Assembly: GCA_949317995.1 (NCBI GenBank)
Contig: OX439050.1
Location: 16,756,061-16,820,060, forward strand
DNA: 64,000 bases
Direction of reading: 5' to 3'
DNA from: Acholoe squamosa
Taxonomy: Eukaryota > Annelida > Polychaeta > Phyllodocida > Polynoidae
Part shown: positions 9,349 through 19,461 of the stretch, in pieces
Position numbering within the stretch: position 1 is the first letter of the stretch
Layout of the letters: each line of letters starts with the position of its first letter
Notes under the pieces: model-generated
What the model was told of the DNA's origin: nothing
Databases searched by the model: none
What the model saw: the letters and a program-made list of their open reading frames with translations, nothing else
Position numbers and translations under genes: made by a program

Positions 9349-9819
9349 TGGTGTGGTAGTCCCGCGTCGTCTTCGAGGTACCTTCGTGGTCCTCGTGGGC
9401 GACGTCGAGAGCACCTCTATTACCCGACGCCTGGGGGCGCTGGAGTCCGGCGCCACGTCACCACTTAGTCACGTGGCCCTCGACTCCAGTGTATATAAGG
9501 CCGTTGTACGGCCTTCCTCAGGGTCAGTCCAGCCCTGACTGACCATCGTGAGCGATGGTTGGCGGCTGCCCGGCTACCATATTCTAGTACTCCTCTGTGC
9601 TGCTGCACAGAGGAGGTGTATGTGGAATATCAACTGTAGACACTAGAACGCCTAGTGTCGAACCTGTTTTAGAGTTCAAATTCTGCCACCTGTAACTGTG
9701 ATCGAGAACGGCTGATGCCTATGTGTTATTAGACAATAAAGTTTTAACTGGAACCTGAATAGTTGTTCTTCGTTGTTTATCGAAGATTCGATTGAACATC
9801 GAGGGGTAGAACACTACAC
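9349..9819 (+). repeat. L 3' LTR
   Basis: Runs from TGGTGTGG after the polypurine tract to ACACTACA at the junction with the minus-strand G2 sequence. TATA box GTATATAAGG at 9491-9500; AATAAA at 9735-9740. The R-like part holds hairpins at 9543-9558 (CCATCG/CGATGG, loop TGAG), 9591-9614 (10 bp perfect, loop TGCT) and 9639-9659 (8 bp, loop AACGC). The 5' limit could be three bases further right (TGTGG). Confidence 0.75.
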
Positions 9820-11009
9820 TTTCATTGCTAGCATCCCTATCCAGTATGAAATGCCCATCCTCGGATGGATATTGCAGTACTGGAGTACTCGTGAACAAGG
9901 CTTTTAATTTTTGGAAAGCTTGTTCTTGTTCGGTTCCCCAAGGGAACTTATCCTTTCTACTTCCAGGGGTCCATGTCGTTAAGATTTGTAAGGGATAACT
10001 TACCCGAGAATAATTCGGTATAAAGTCTCTGTAATATGAACAGAATCCCAAAAATGACCTTACTTCCTTTGGATTTTGCGGTACACCCCAGTCCGTTACT
10101 GCCTAAATTTTTTAGGATCAGGTTTTATTCCATCACCATATATTATTCGGCCCAAATAATTTATGGACGTTTTAAACAAATTACATTTCTTCGGTTTAAA
10201 CCGTTAGATATTATTCTCTCTAAAACTAGCTTGAGGTTGTGTAAGCATTCGTCAAAAGTTTTACCGAATACTATAATGTCATCAAGGTAAACTAGTCACC
10301 TTTTCCATAATAGATCGCTCAAGAGTGTCTCCATCATGGCTTCAAAGGTTGCCAGAGCATTACATAAGCCAAAAGGCATAACATTATACTGGAACAAACC
10401 TATATGACTCGAAAAGGCTGTCTTTTCCATATCATCCGGGTTCATTCCTACTTGCCAGTATCTGGACTGCAAGTCCAGGGTACAAAACCATTTATTACCT
10501 CCCAAGGAGTCAATAGTTTCATCAATCCTTGGCAATGGGTACGAATTTTCCTTCGTTAAACCACTTAGTTTCCTATAGTCTATGCAGAATCGGATAGACA
10601 CATCCTTTTTAGTCACCATACATACCGGACTACTCCAAGGACTGCTAGAGGGAATTATTACATTCCGTTCCAACATCTTAGCTATTTCGGCTTCCGCTAC
10701 CCTTTTCTTCGGTAGGGGTAGCCTCCGATACAGGATCTTGAAGGGCAGCGCCTCTCCCGTGTCAATGGTATGTAATACCTTCGTGGTCTTTCCGAGTGGT
10801 TCACCCGGTGCGGCAAACGCTTTCTGATATTTCACCATTAGTTCTTTAAGCGCTTCTATTTCGAAGGATCCTCTAAACTCGTATCCTCGTACATTTTCCC
10901 TCAAACCTTCGGTCCATCCCTGTTCAACCGTTTCAACCGGAAGGTTCAGGGAACAACTAGTCATTGTTTCAGCCAATGTAACGGTACCAAAAATGAATCC
11001 CTTTTCCAA
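9820..11009 (-). pseudogene. pol: G2 reverse transcriptase and RNase H start
   Basis: RT motifs: MVTKKDVSIRFCIDYRKLSGLT, SYPLPRIDETIDSLGG, KWFCTLDLQSRYWQV, NVMPFGLCNALATFEAMME. Left of these come the connection (MGFCSYYRDFIPNYSRVSYPLQ) and the first RNase H strand (GHFILDRDAS). Closely similar to the G3 RT. Fossil with breaks. Confidence 0.85.
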
Positions 11010-11012
11010 ATA

Positions 11013-11837
11013 TCATGTCCTGTTACCTGTGTTGGAAAACGGTATGACTGACCAAGCCCCATTGGCTACTATCGTGTCTACCGATTCCAATCCTATAGCA
11101 GCCAGCATAACCGTATTCGGCTCAATTACTGCATCCTGGTTCTTTAATTCGGAATTACCCCGAACCAGAACGTCGTATGCTACTCCCGCAGGAATCTTTA
11201 CAGTCTGGGCGGCGGACGCCACACTGCTGACTTGTCTTAATACACATTGTACTTTCACAGGATAAGGATGCTTCACACTCAGCTCACCCGTGCGCGGGTC
11301 CAAGACTGCCCCATACAGTGCCGCAAAGTCCAATCCTAATATCCCTTCATCCGCTATGCCGGCAATCGTAGTGGTTATCACATACTCGTGAGTACCCTCA
11401 AATTGCAATTTCACACACGTCTTACCATATGTTTGCATCTTACTACCGTCGGCCGTTTGGGCGTTTCCTCCCAATAGGAGAGTATCGCGCACATCCTGTA
11501 TAAGATCCGCTATCTTCCGAGAGACACAGGAATGGCTAGCTCCCATATCAACTAGGAATTCAGCAGGTCTTCCATTGATATTAAGCGAAACATACCACCG
11601 CCTTCCATGCAACATGGAAGGTACATCAGTAATTACAGAATCCTCATTATTCGCACCCGGGTCCCGTCCACATCCTTTTAAGTATTCCAGACAAGGATGG
11701 CCCAGGGGTAGGTGAGCACTACCAACTCTGGCCAACAAACAACCTCCTACCTCCAATCCGGTACCGGGTTTCCCCTGTTTTCCCTGTGCACTTGTTGTAC
11801 CGGATTCCCCAATCTTCTGAGTGGGCTCCCTTACCAC
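11013..11837 (-). pseudogene. G2 retropepsin-like protease
   Basis: About 275 residues with an aspartic-protease core: FLVDMGASHSCVSRKIADLI (active-site-like D-x-GAS), then GILGLDFAALYGAVLDP, which resembles the second conserved motif of retropepsins, and VQCVLRQVSSVASAAQTVKIPAG downstream. The same block is found in G3 at 20590-21671, so the two elements are relatives. It lies between the zinc knuckle and RT, as expected in gypsy. Confidence 0.75.
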
Positions 11838-11947
11838 CTCAGTATTGGGCGAATGTGTTACTCCATTCGGTTCTGCACCACTGCTGGTGATATCATGGCA
11901 AGTGACTTTTCTGGGACCCTGTTGCTTGCCTGTAACAGAATCCCTTT

Positions 11948-12217
11948 CTAGTTTTCCTTATCCTCTATGGTAGAAAATCTCATCCACGTTCTATACCCCG
12001 GTTTCTCTGCCACACATTCAGCAGCGAAATGTCCTAGGTCTTGGCACCTGTAGCACCGCCTCTGTGACTTAGCTACCCTTGGGCATCGCAGAGCATCCGT
12101 TATCCAAGTAACTAGATTCTCCATAAAATCACCCGGAGCAGTCGACACTTCTACCTGAGGAGTAGAGAATGTGGGTAACTGTGGCACCGGTAATTGTGTT
12201 ACCGGTTTCTGCGGCAC
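11948..12217 (-). pseudogene. gag: G2 zinc knuckle (nucleocapsid-like)
   Basis: A CCHC knuckle, CYRCQDLGHFAAEC, fits C-x2-C-x4-H-x4-C and would bind RNA. It is preceded by a Pro/Gln/Val repeat (PQLPVPQLP). Confidence 0.8.
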
Positions 12218-12337
12218 CGGTAGCTGAGGTGCTACGGGTAATGCATCTCCAATGGGTTTCTGGAAGTTTGTTTTCTTCTTTAAACCTCCCTTTCGGTACC
12301 TTTTCTGCCGATAATATTTACCGGCAATTTGTACAGA

Positions 12338-13048
12338 TCAGATATATTCTCCATTGTCATCAGAGATATATTCGTAATCGGAGTCCATTGGACTGGACTC
12401 AACCGCAGCAGTGTATTCACGTATGGGCAGATCACTTTTAACTGCCGAAGCTCTTGCAGGGGGTGCATTCGCACCTAGCAACCGCTTCTTTCTATCATAG
12501 TTCTCGATAGCCATGAACAGATCATTGAAGGAAGTATCGTCCTTCCATTCATCCCAGGCCACTGTCTTATGTTCCGAATCACGGAGTCCGGCAATGAATT
12601 GAGTGAATAACTCCTGTATCCAGCATTCATCGTCGTATTCCCAATTAGGCCTAGCTTTACTAAGCAGGTCCTGTAATTCTAGCCCAAAGACCTTATGTGA
12701 TTCTCTGGGTTTCTGTGTCCGTCTCTTAAATGTGATCCAAGGATCTTCTCGGACAATAGAACCAAATAGGTAGCAGGCACACTCTAACAATTCGTCATAG
12801 GTACCCTCAATTCCATATTCTTTTCTCCACCTGTTCAGGGCCACTTTACCTCCCTTACTAAGCCAGCAGACTAAATACGGTAATGCTTCGTCTTTAGTCC
12901 ATCCGCTACAATTTACCTCATCTACAAAGATCTGGTAATTGTCTTTCCAAGGTTCATTCGGATCGTATGGTGGAGGTATCTGAGCCATAAGACGCGCAGG
13001 ATTGGGACAGCCCTTAAGCCGGTTGGCTTCTTTCAAACTCCAGTCCAA
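12338..13048 (-). pseudogene. gag: G2 gag (capsid-like, retrotransposon gag family)
   Basis: Helical segment PWKDNYQIFVDEVNCSGWTK, LPYLVCWLSKGGKVALNRW, ESHKVFGLELQDLLSKARP and WIQELFTQFIAGLRD follows the pattern of the gypsy gag capsid domain, with a final acidic and Tyr-rich tail. It is followed by the zinc knuckle and protease. Confidence 0.75.
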
Positions 13049-13080
13049 ACTCCCGCTCCTTTACGATAGCAATCGATTCC

Positions 13081-15099
13081 TTATCCCTGAATGCATTTAC
13101 TGTTATCAAAAATTTCTTGCATTCCGGGAGACATAGAAGAACACCTGTTCATTTTCTTACGCCTTCTTCCGTCTCCTTGACTAGCACCATCTGGGGTATT
13201 ACCCCCACCCCCTGGTCCTCCCGGTGGATATCCTCCACCTCCGGATCCGCCTGATGGGTAACCTCCACCTTCGGATCCTCCTGATGGATGTCTACCACCT
13301 CCAGATCCTCCTGATGGGTAACCTCCACCTCCGGATCCTCCTGATGGGTAACCTCCACCTCCGGATCCGCCTGATGGATATCTACCACCTCCGGATCCTC
13401 CCGGTGGGTAACCTCCACCCACGGATCCTCCTGATGGATAACCTCCACCTCCGGATCCTCCTGATGGGTAACCTCCACCTCCGGATCCGTCTGATGGATA
13501 TCTACCACCTCCGGATCCTCCTGATGGATATCTACCACCTCCGGATCCTCCTGATGGATAACCTCCATCTCCTCTATAGCCTTGGCCAGCCCCTTGCCCA
13601 AAATAATTTGAATTTTGGGTATAGGTATAGCCGGTATTAATACCGTCATAGCCGTAGCTATTCGCTTGGTTTCCTCGGAAACCATGGGAGTCATTTGATG
13701 GAGGTTGATCACCACCGGTATACATCCTTGGATGTGGGCTATGTACATTTTGTACTTGGGTGTTACCTACATAAGTTGGACGAGATGGGGCATTCTGAGA
13801 ATGCATATCAGGCATTGTATTCCTTGTAGGAGGATGTGGAGTACTTGCTCCGGGACCAGGATTAGAAGGTCCCGGGACGGATTTGGGTGGGTCTGGTTGT
13901 TTCGGGTTCTTCTGCCGATGTCTATCTTGTCTACCTGAACCATCGTTATTTGGATCTAAAGGATACCCTGCTCCACCAGCGGCTGACATTATATTCGTCA
14001 AAAAGGGCAATTGGGGTACGGGTGGGGCTTTTACATTGTTTACGGGTGGAGTATTATGAAAACTACCTGTAGTAGGTGCTGTTGTTCCATTAGTTGCGGA
14101 ACCTACTCCATTTGGGGGCATATTAGGTTTATAGATACCTCCTGCCACGTGTTTATCAGCCCCATCGGTTACAAAAGGTTTATACCTCGTGGAGCCGGCC
14201 ACAGGTGTCGCACTCTGCGATCCTATGGCATTATTATCGTCTACTGCAGATCCTGCTTGTAAACGACTAGCCAATTGTACGATGATTGTATCGTCTAGTG
14301 GGCCAATTGCTTGTTGGGTTTGTTCTACATAGTCACCCAATGCAGCTGCAGTATTCTGTAAATCCTGCAGTTCGAGTAGGTAATCATCCCGATCATTCAT
14401 TAACTGCTCGTTATATCGGAGGATACCTATTCGGACAGTTTCATTATCTTCAGCCTGCTTAACACAACATTGTTTCAGGCGCTCGTATTCTGTCTGTAGC
14501 GATTGCTTTGCATTTTGGAATTGGATTTCCTCTTCATGCAACTGCTGCTTCAGAGTTTGTCTCTCATTTTCAAACTCATTTCTCATATCTCGGATATTTT
14601 CTAAAATATCCTCCTTCTTCTGAGATGCTTCATCTTTAGCTCTCGCTATCAGGTTCAGCGTTTCATTCATAGCCAGATATTGCTGGTTCATTTCATCCAT
14701 TTCCCGATTATATTTATCATGATCTGGAACGGTGAAAGTTACATTCCCAGTGGTTATCGCACTACAATCAAGTGGTGGTAATTGCCCTGGGACATCGTAA
14801 GGAAGTTCACCAAAGGTTACCTTCCTCGGCATAGGAGCCGGATGATTCGGATCATGGCTTCCTCCTGTTTCGAACAAAGAATCTGCTAATTCCAAATTAA
14901 CAGAATAATGTTGATTGACACGTTCAACCCTGTGTTTCACCAGGATTGAATCTGGGACATTCTCCTCACTATCCGCATAGTGAGGTATCGTATCCCTCCA
15001 TTGCTGGTCCCTGGAGGGCGCATTAAATTGCGCCAAGTCCTCCCGGGTCTCATTCGGATTGGCGACATACGCCAATCTTGTATTCACCTGTTTGGACAC
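13081..15099 (-). pseudogene. G2 first ORF: coiled coil plus Gly-rich repeats
   Basis: About 672 residues, starting MSKQVNTRLAYVANPNETRE some 50 bases inside the LTR. Residues about 120-260 form a long coiled coil (MNQQYLAMNETLNLIARAKD, ENERQTLKQQLHEEEIQFQN). Then a Pro/Asn/Gly-rich stretch and about 13 decapeptide repeats of type YPSGGSGGGG, then a short basic end. An ORF of this kind ahead of gag is unusual for gypsy; a particle-assembly or RNA-binding role is a guess. It looks open throughout. Confidence 0.7.
13200..13580 (-). repeat. 30-bp coding minisatellite (Tyr-Pro-Ser-Gly-Gly decapeptides)
   Basis: About 12-13 tandem copies of a 30-bp unit containing GGATCCTCCTGATGGGTAAC on the plus strand, in phase with the G2 ORF. 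Variants alternate ACCTCC and CTACCA in the middle (Gly-Tyr against Arg-Tyr), and the order of variants looks like unequal exchange of multi-unit blocks. Long ORFs in other frames here are shadows of the 30-bp period. Confidence 0.9.
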
Positions 15100-15133
15100 T
15101 ATGTGTCCGGGCTATACATGTTGCCGAACCCAC

Positions 15134-15148
15134 TGATCACGGCACCAG
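15134..15148 (-). promoter_or_regulatory. G2 primer-binding site (putative)
   Basis: On the minus strand, directly after the LTR end ATTACA and one base, TGGTGCCGTGATCAG starts with TGG as a tRNA primer site should. Nearly the same sequence follows the G3 LTR. I could not match it to a tRNA. Confidence 0.55.
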
Positions 15149-15533
15149 TGTAATGGGTTCTTCCCTCTACTCTAGTGACAGACGAGCCAACAAGAAGAGG
15201 ATTCCGGTGTATGCGAACAGGTTTTATTATGTTCCGTATGACACAACACGGCTACCCGGAGGTAGCTCGGATAGTTTCTAACAGATGCCGGATTCTCTAG
15301 TTAGGCTTTAGAGATCTCTATACAGTGGTGGTCTTACTAACTCTGACGCGGCAACTGAGCCCTGTCCTCCTTTTATAGGTAAGGACAGTGGCGCCACACC
15401 GTGCCTCTCTCACACCTCCCGAACAGATGCTGCCACCTATCCGGCAGGTGGAGGGCGAAGCCCGGGTGGCTGACTCACCCACCGCGCCAAAGGACCATAG
15501 TGTTGTTAACATGTATATATACATACCTCTACA
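15149..15533 (-). repeat. G2 5' LTR
   Basis: 385 bp, TGTAGAGG...ATTACA on the minus strand. TATAAAAG (plus-strand complement near 15370-15377) and AATAAAA (complement near 15224-15230) are in the order expected for U3-R-U5. Confidence 0.8.
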
Positions 15534-17220
15534 ATGGTAAAGAATACCCAATTTGGAATTGAGCTGGTCAATCCAAATCAGGTAAAATTTACCAACTGGC
15601 GTGTCGTGAGGACCAGACTTCATCCACTCCTCATCGTAGCTGTCACCATCCTTATTAACGGCGCCTGGGCACATGTAGTGGATCGTGTCATATGCACAAT
15701 CCGAAAAACAGCGGGGGACACGGTCTTTAAATCCCTCGGCTGCATTCTTCCACATCCATTTCTGATTTTCGTCCTTGGGGATGTCCGTGGTCATTTCTTC
15801 CCACGTCGTCATGGACTCCAAATCAGATTTGGCTGACGCGGGCAGCTCCGGGTCGCTTTCGCTTCCTGAGTCGCTGCTCGTGTAGATGCCCGCTCCTCTA
15901 GGTTGGGCTCAGCTGGTGATAGTAGTACCAGTCAAAGCCACAACCGAGGTGGTGGCGGCCGTCCCGCTGGTGGTAACAGTGGGCGCTGCAGTAACCGGGG
16001 TGGCTACTGTGGCTGTAGTGGGTTTGGAGGCCGCAGCCTTCGGGTCGCCCTTATCCCTCTTCTTGGTAGTAGAGGGTTCGGGCTCCGCCGGAGATGCTTT
16101 GGCTCCATTCTTCTTTTTCTTCCTTCCCTTGGATGGCTGTGGTGGGGCCTCGGAGCTGGAATCCGATTTACGGGACTCCTTGTCCTTAGCCCGAGTGCTC
16201 CTCCTACTACTGACTGGTGTGTCAGTGCTGGAGGTGGCACTCGCCTGGAGTTGAGCCTGCTGCTTGCGGTGCGCCTGGCGGGCAGCGGCTAGCTCCTTCT
16301 GCTGCTCGTCAAGCTTCAGCGCTTGGCTTCAACAGCAGCTTGCTGGCGAGAGATATCCTCGTCCGAGATGCCACCAGCCGCCTCAGGTATACTGGCGCCT
16401 GGCTCCTTCTTGGACTTAGACCTCTCAATCGCTATCCGAAGGTCCTCCTCCTCGAGATCAGACTCGGTCAATGGCCCCTTCGGCATAGGCTTAATGCTCA
16501 ATTTCTTGGTCCGTCCTGATTCCACCGACGACTGTGTGACAGTGGAGTCTGTATCCATTTCCGACTCAGATTCTCTGAGCTGGCTCGCCTTCCGGGTAAT
16601 CCCTTCGGACAGAAGCACAGCTCGAGCCAAGTTCTTGTCTAGCGCCATAGCCCCCCCCCCAACCGTCTATAGTTGCGGAGCCATGACACAGGCATGTTCT
16701 CGGCTAACTCGTCCGTACATGAGTCTATTACCAGAGTCTTGAAATCATCTGGGATATTCTCGGGTTGGCTGGGCACTTCCGCTAGGGGACCGCATCCAAA
16801 CATGAAAAGATGCATGGGGATGTACGTCCCCCAGCTCGTGTACACCACATCCTGGTCCTCATCCACGTGGGCGAGACGCTGGGTGCGGGTCCTGAATCCC
16901 GGAGGATACAGCGGAATGTCCATGACATCTATTCCCGGCGGACAAGACGGGTTCGCTGGACCCGATGCTGAGGGTACTGGACCCGGATTCGGTGGAGGAG
17001 GCATCCGCTCCCTGTCTGCGACCTCAGTCGACATGGCAGAGAGAGTTTGGGCGGCTTCTTCCACTTCTGGTTCTCGTCCGAGACCAGTATTAGAGGACTC
17101 CATGGTCTCCTCTACCCGAGACGAGACCGTCGGGTCCTCGCCTTCATCCAACTCAACGTTGGCAGTTTGACGCGCAGCGTCAATCGTCCCCTGTGCCATC
17201 AAAGTGAGGCGATCTTCCAA
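15534..17220 (-). pseudogene. M gag-like coding region
   Basis: Begins MEDRLTLMAQGTIDAARQTA, then an acidic block, a Pro-rich linker and a more ordered segment (DVVYTSWGTYIPMHLFMFG, DDFKTLVIDSCTDELAENMP). A charged part follows (LRIAIERSKSKKEPG), then Lys/Pro/Ala/Thr-rich low complexity near 15890-16200. Last is a Cys-containing block, WKNAAEGFKDRVPRCFSDCAYDT then IHYMCPGAV, next to the G2 LTR. No family recognised; style resembles the L polyprotein but I see no clear sequence match. Breaks are present. Confidence 0.45.
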
Positions 17221-17279
17221 TATAAAATTGGCAGTAGTTGTGTTGGACTCCTCCCGAAGGATTCGTCCAATGAAAATAA

Positions 17280-17634
17280 ATTAAAAAGACACAGCTATAA
17301 GCTGCGAGAGGGTGTAAAATAACTGGAGCAAAACCAGTGATGTCTTACCGCCACGATTCCGCCCTACTTATGAACAACATGGCGCCTGACCTCTCGTCTC
17401 GCAAAATCCCGCTATGGGCTATCCGGTGACCTAGTTCCGCGCGTTCCCGCCACCCCGGTGGCCTCACCTAGCTGACTAGAATCGAACTAAAATTCGGCTC
17501 AGTATATGGGACGCAGGTTGCTACCCGGGTGCTATCATCTGGAGCTTGGTGGTATATACATCGCTATAAAGCAAATGTACCGGTTAATCCGTCCACCGCT
17601 CACGGCTACGGCTACCCGAGGAACACGCGTTCAA
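17280..17634 (-). repeat. LTR candidate between G3 pol and M
   Basis: On the minus strand a G-rich run (GGCTGGGGG, complement at 17635-17643) precedes TGTTGAACGCG, as a polypurine tract precedes an LTR. The other end may be TTTTCA near 17273-17280, followed by TGGACGAATCC. It does not match the G3 5' LTR, so it may belong to M or to another family. Confidence 0.4.
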
Positions 17635-17683
17635 CACCCCCAGCCTACGACGGACAACACGCAGTAGCTCATTGTGTACTGAG

Positions 17684-18226
17684 TTAGGTAACGGCGGACC
17701 TCAGCCGAGGACTGCGTCTAACGCCTTGGGTTAGCATTTTATTCTTCCCGGCTCTACATACGGCCTTCTCCGGGTCGCGCCTAGCCACGGCGAGACCCTT
17801 CCCATATGTAATGCCATCACTCAGCGAGACATTTTTCCGTTTCTTACGATTAGGCCGTTTCCTGGCCGTCGTCTTCCTTTTAGAAGCTACCTTCGCCTCC
17901 GGGTGCTTCCTAGGCCGACCTCTAGGGTGTTTCTCGGGTACCGCTACGCTAGCCTTACTTAACATTGGCCTAGGGGGTTGGTATCCGAACTCCCTCTCCG
18001 CCACTTCTCGTCCCTTCCAGGGCCGAAGCTTTCCTACGTTCGTTTTCCACCTTCTACCAGTCTGGCAGTCTTCCATCATCACTGTAGACTCGGAGATGAT
18101 GCGCACAATCTTGAATGGACCCTCCAAAGGCGTTACGAGCTTCAAGCGTTCGAGTGGCTCGTAATACCTTAGTACCTTGTCCCCTATATTAAAGCGTATT
18201 CTTTTTGCATTGGTGTCATACCCCAC
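17684..18226 (-). pseudogene. pol: G3 integrase C-terminal region and basic tail
   Basis: RFNIGDKVLRYYEPLERLKL, then PLEGPFKIVRIISESTVMM is the GPY/F-type module that follows the integrase core. A Lys/Arg-rich tail (KRKTTARKRPNRKKRKNVS) parallels the G1 tail. Confidence 0.8.
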
Positions 18227-18558
18227 CTTCTGCCATTTAGCACTTTTCAGCAGTTCTTTACAAACGGCCTCCTATGCATGCTTGAATCTGTCCCGTAACG
18301 ACTCCACAAACAACACAGTGCAGGGCGCCTCCGGGTCTATCCCAACCACTCCGTACACTAAGTCGGCGGGCATAATTATGTCCTCGCGGGATACCAAGAG
18401 GTTTGGAGTGCAATTGGTAGATGAATGGACAGTGTTGTTGTAGGCGTGTACTACGAACTCGCACTGTTCATCCCATCGTCCTGGTGGGTATTAACCAGGG
18501 GTTTTAGTACTCGTATCAAAGTCCTATTGAACCTTTCCACCTGACCATCCGACTATGG

Positions 18559-19240
18559 TCAGTATGGGTTGGTTCGGGTCTTACATATTGCTAAGTAATG
18601 GCACATTTCCTGCCATAACTCTGACTCAAACTCTCTTCCTTGGTCACTGTGCATCATGGGGGGCACACCAAAATGTAGCACCCAGCCTTTCACAAATGCT
18701 TCGGCACATGTGGCGGCTTTGTGGTTTGGAAGTGGAAACACCCGAGTATACTTTGTATAGTAGTCTGTGAAGACCATCATACAGGTGTTCTCTCTAGGCG
18801 TCATTTTAAATCCACTGATGATGTCGATTGCTACTCGGGCAAATCGGACACCAAACAGTTCCTGGGACAAGGGTAGCTTGCCTAGGCCTGGTCCTGGCTT
18901 GTTTTTACAACAATCTGGGCAAGTTGCGATCCACCGAAGTAGGTCACTTCTCATACCGGGCCAGTAGTATCGTCTTTGCAGACGCTCTATGGATCTTTTC
19001 TTTCCAAAATGGCCACTCGTTTGGTGGCCATGACAATAATACATGATATCCCTTCTCATAGAGGTGGGAATCACTATAAGTTTGTAATTGCTTACTGCCG
19101 GTAGAAGTGGTCTTCCACCTACACAGTATACCATCTCGGATCTCCAGCTCGGTCCATTGAGCTATCAATCGCCTCGTCTCTCTGTCTTCCAGAGATAACA
19201 TCGGCCTTACCGGCTTAATACCTTTCCGCAAGTATTCCAT
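18559..19240 (-). pseudogene. pol: G3 integrase zinc domain and core
   Basis: HHCC domain: HGHQTSGHFGKKRS and CPDCC. Core: AIDIISGFKMTPRENTCMMV and HSDQGREFESELW carry the first two acidic residues of the D-D-E triad. Close to the G1 integrase in both sequence and order. Fossil. Confidence 0.85.
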
Positions 19241-19461
19241 TATGCGCGCAGTGGTGGGGTCCGACTGTTGGAACTTCTTGATGGTCTCCGGGGACCAATC
19301 GAGATAGCTACATACAGCCTCCTCCCAGGGGAAGGGGGGGTGGTATACACCAACCCTGCGACCACAGCATTTTGGGCCCCGCAGTCTTCACAAGTGGCAT
19401 TCTGGCACTTTCGGACAGGTCGCCTCAATAAGGCATCCGCCATAATATGCTTTGCACCCGG

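Larger units (their letters stand above)
3516..9819 (+). mobile_element. L: pol-less gag-like LTR element, with T1 inserted
   Basis: Plus-strand unit with a structured leader (3534-3761), a low-complexity and coiled-coil gag-like coding region (from 3810; 6166-8785), a hairpin-rich 3' non-coding stretch, a polypurine tract (9341-9348) and a TG...CA 3' LTR (9349-9819). No RT, RNase H, protease or integrase motif was found, so it would depend on another element for those functions (inference). A DNA transposon (3917-6165) lies inside the coding region. The fossil shows roughly three other breaks. The 5' LTR is not recognised as a copy of the 3' LTR; the G1 LTR occupies its place. Confidence 0.6.
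9820..15533 (-). mobile_element. G2: Ty3/gypsy element, minus strand, 5' part
   Basis: Reading right to left: LTR (15149-15533), primer site, coiled-coil/Gly-rich ORF, gag, zinc knuckle, protease, RT and the start of RNase H, where the L LTR abuts at 9819/9820. Integrase and a 3' LTR are not in the window. Broken in about five places. It entered unit M: M-type sequence continues immediately right of 15533 with no polypurine tract in between. Confidence 0.85.
15534..17634 (-). mobile_element. M: gag-like LTR-type unit, minus strand, entered by G2
   Basis: Coding blocks run right to left from about 17220. Upstream lies an LTR candidate (about 17280-17634). No RT, protease or integrase seen. 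The arrangement pol - LTR - gag-like unit is the same as for G1/L. Broken in several places; its far end is not found left of G2. Confidence 0.5.

Noticed and set aside
13149-13748. 199-residue ORF in another frame of the Gly-repeat region
   Set aside because: Produced by the 30-bp period, which keeps several frames open; the protein is only a repeated shadow.
17280-17634. 3' LTR of G3
   Set aside because: It does not match the G3 5' LTR at 23039-23401 beyond TG/CA ends; left as an LTR candidate of unknown owner.
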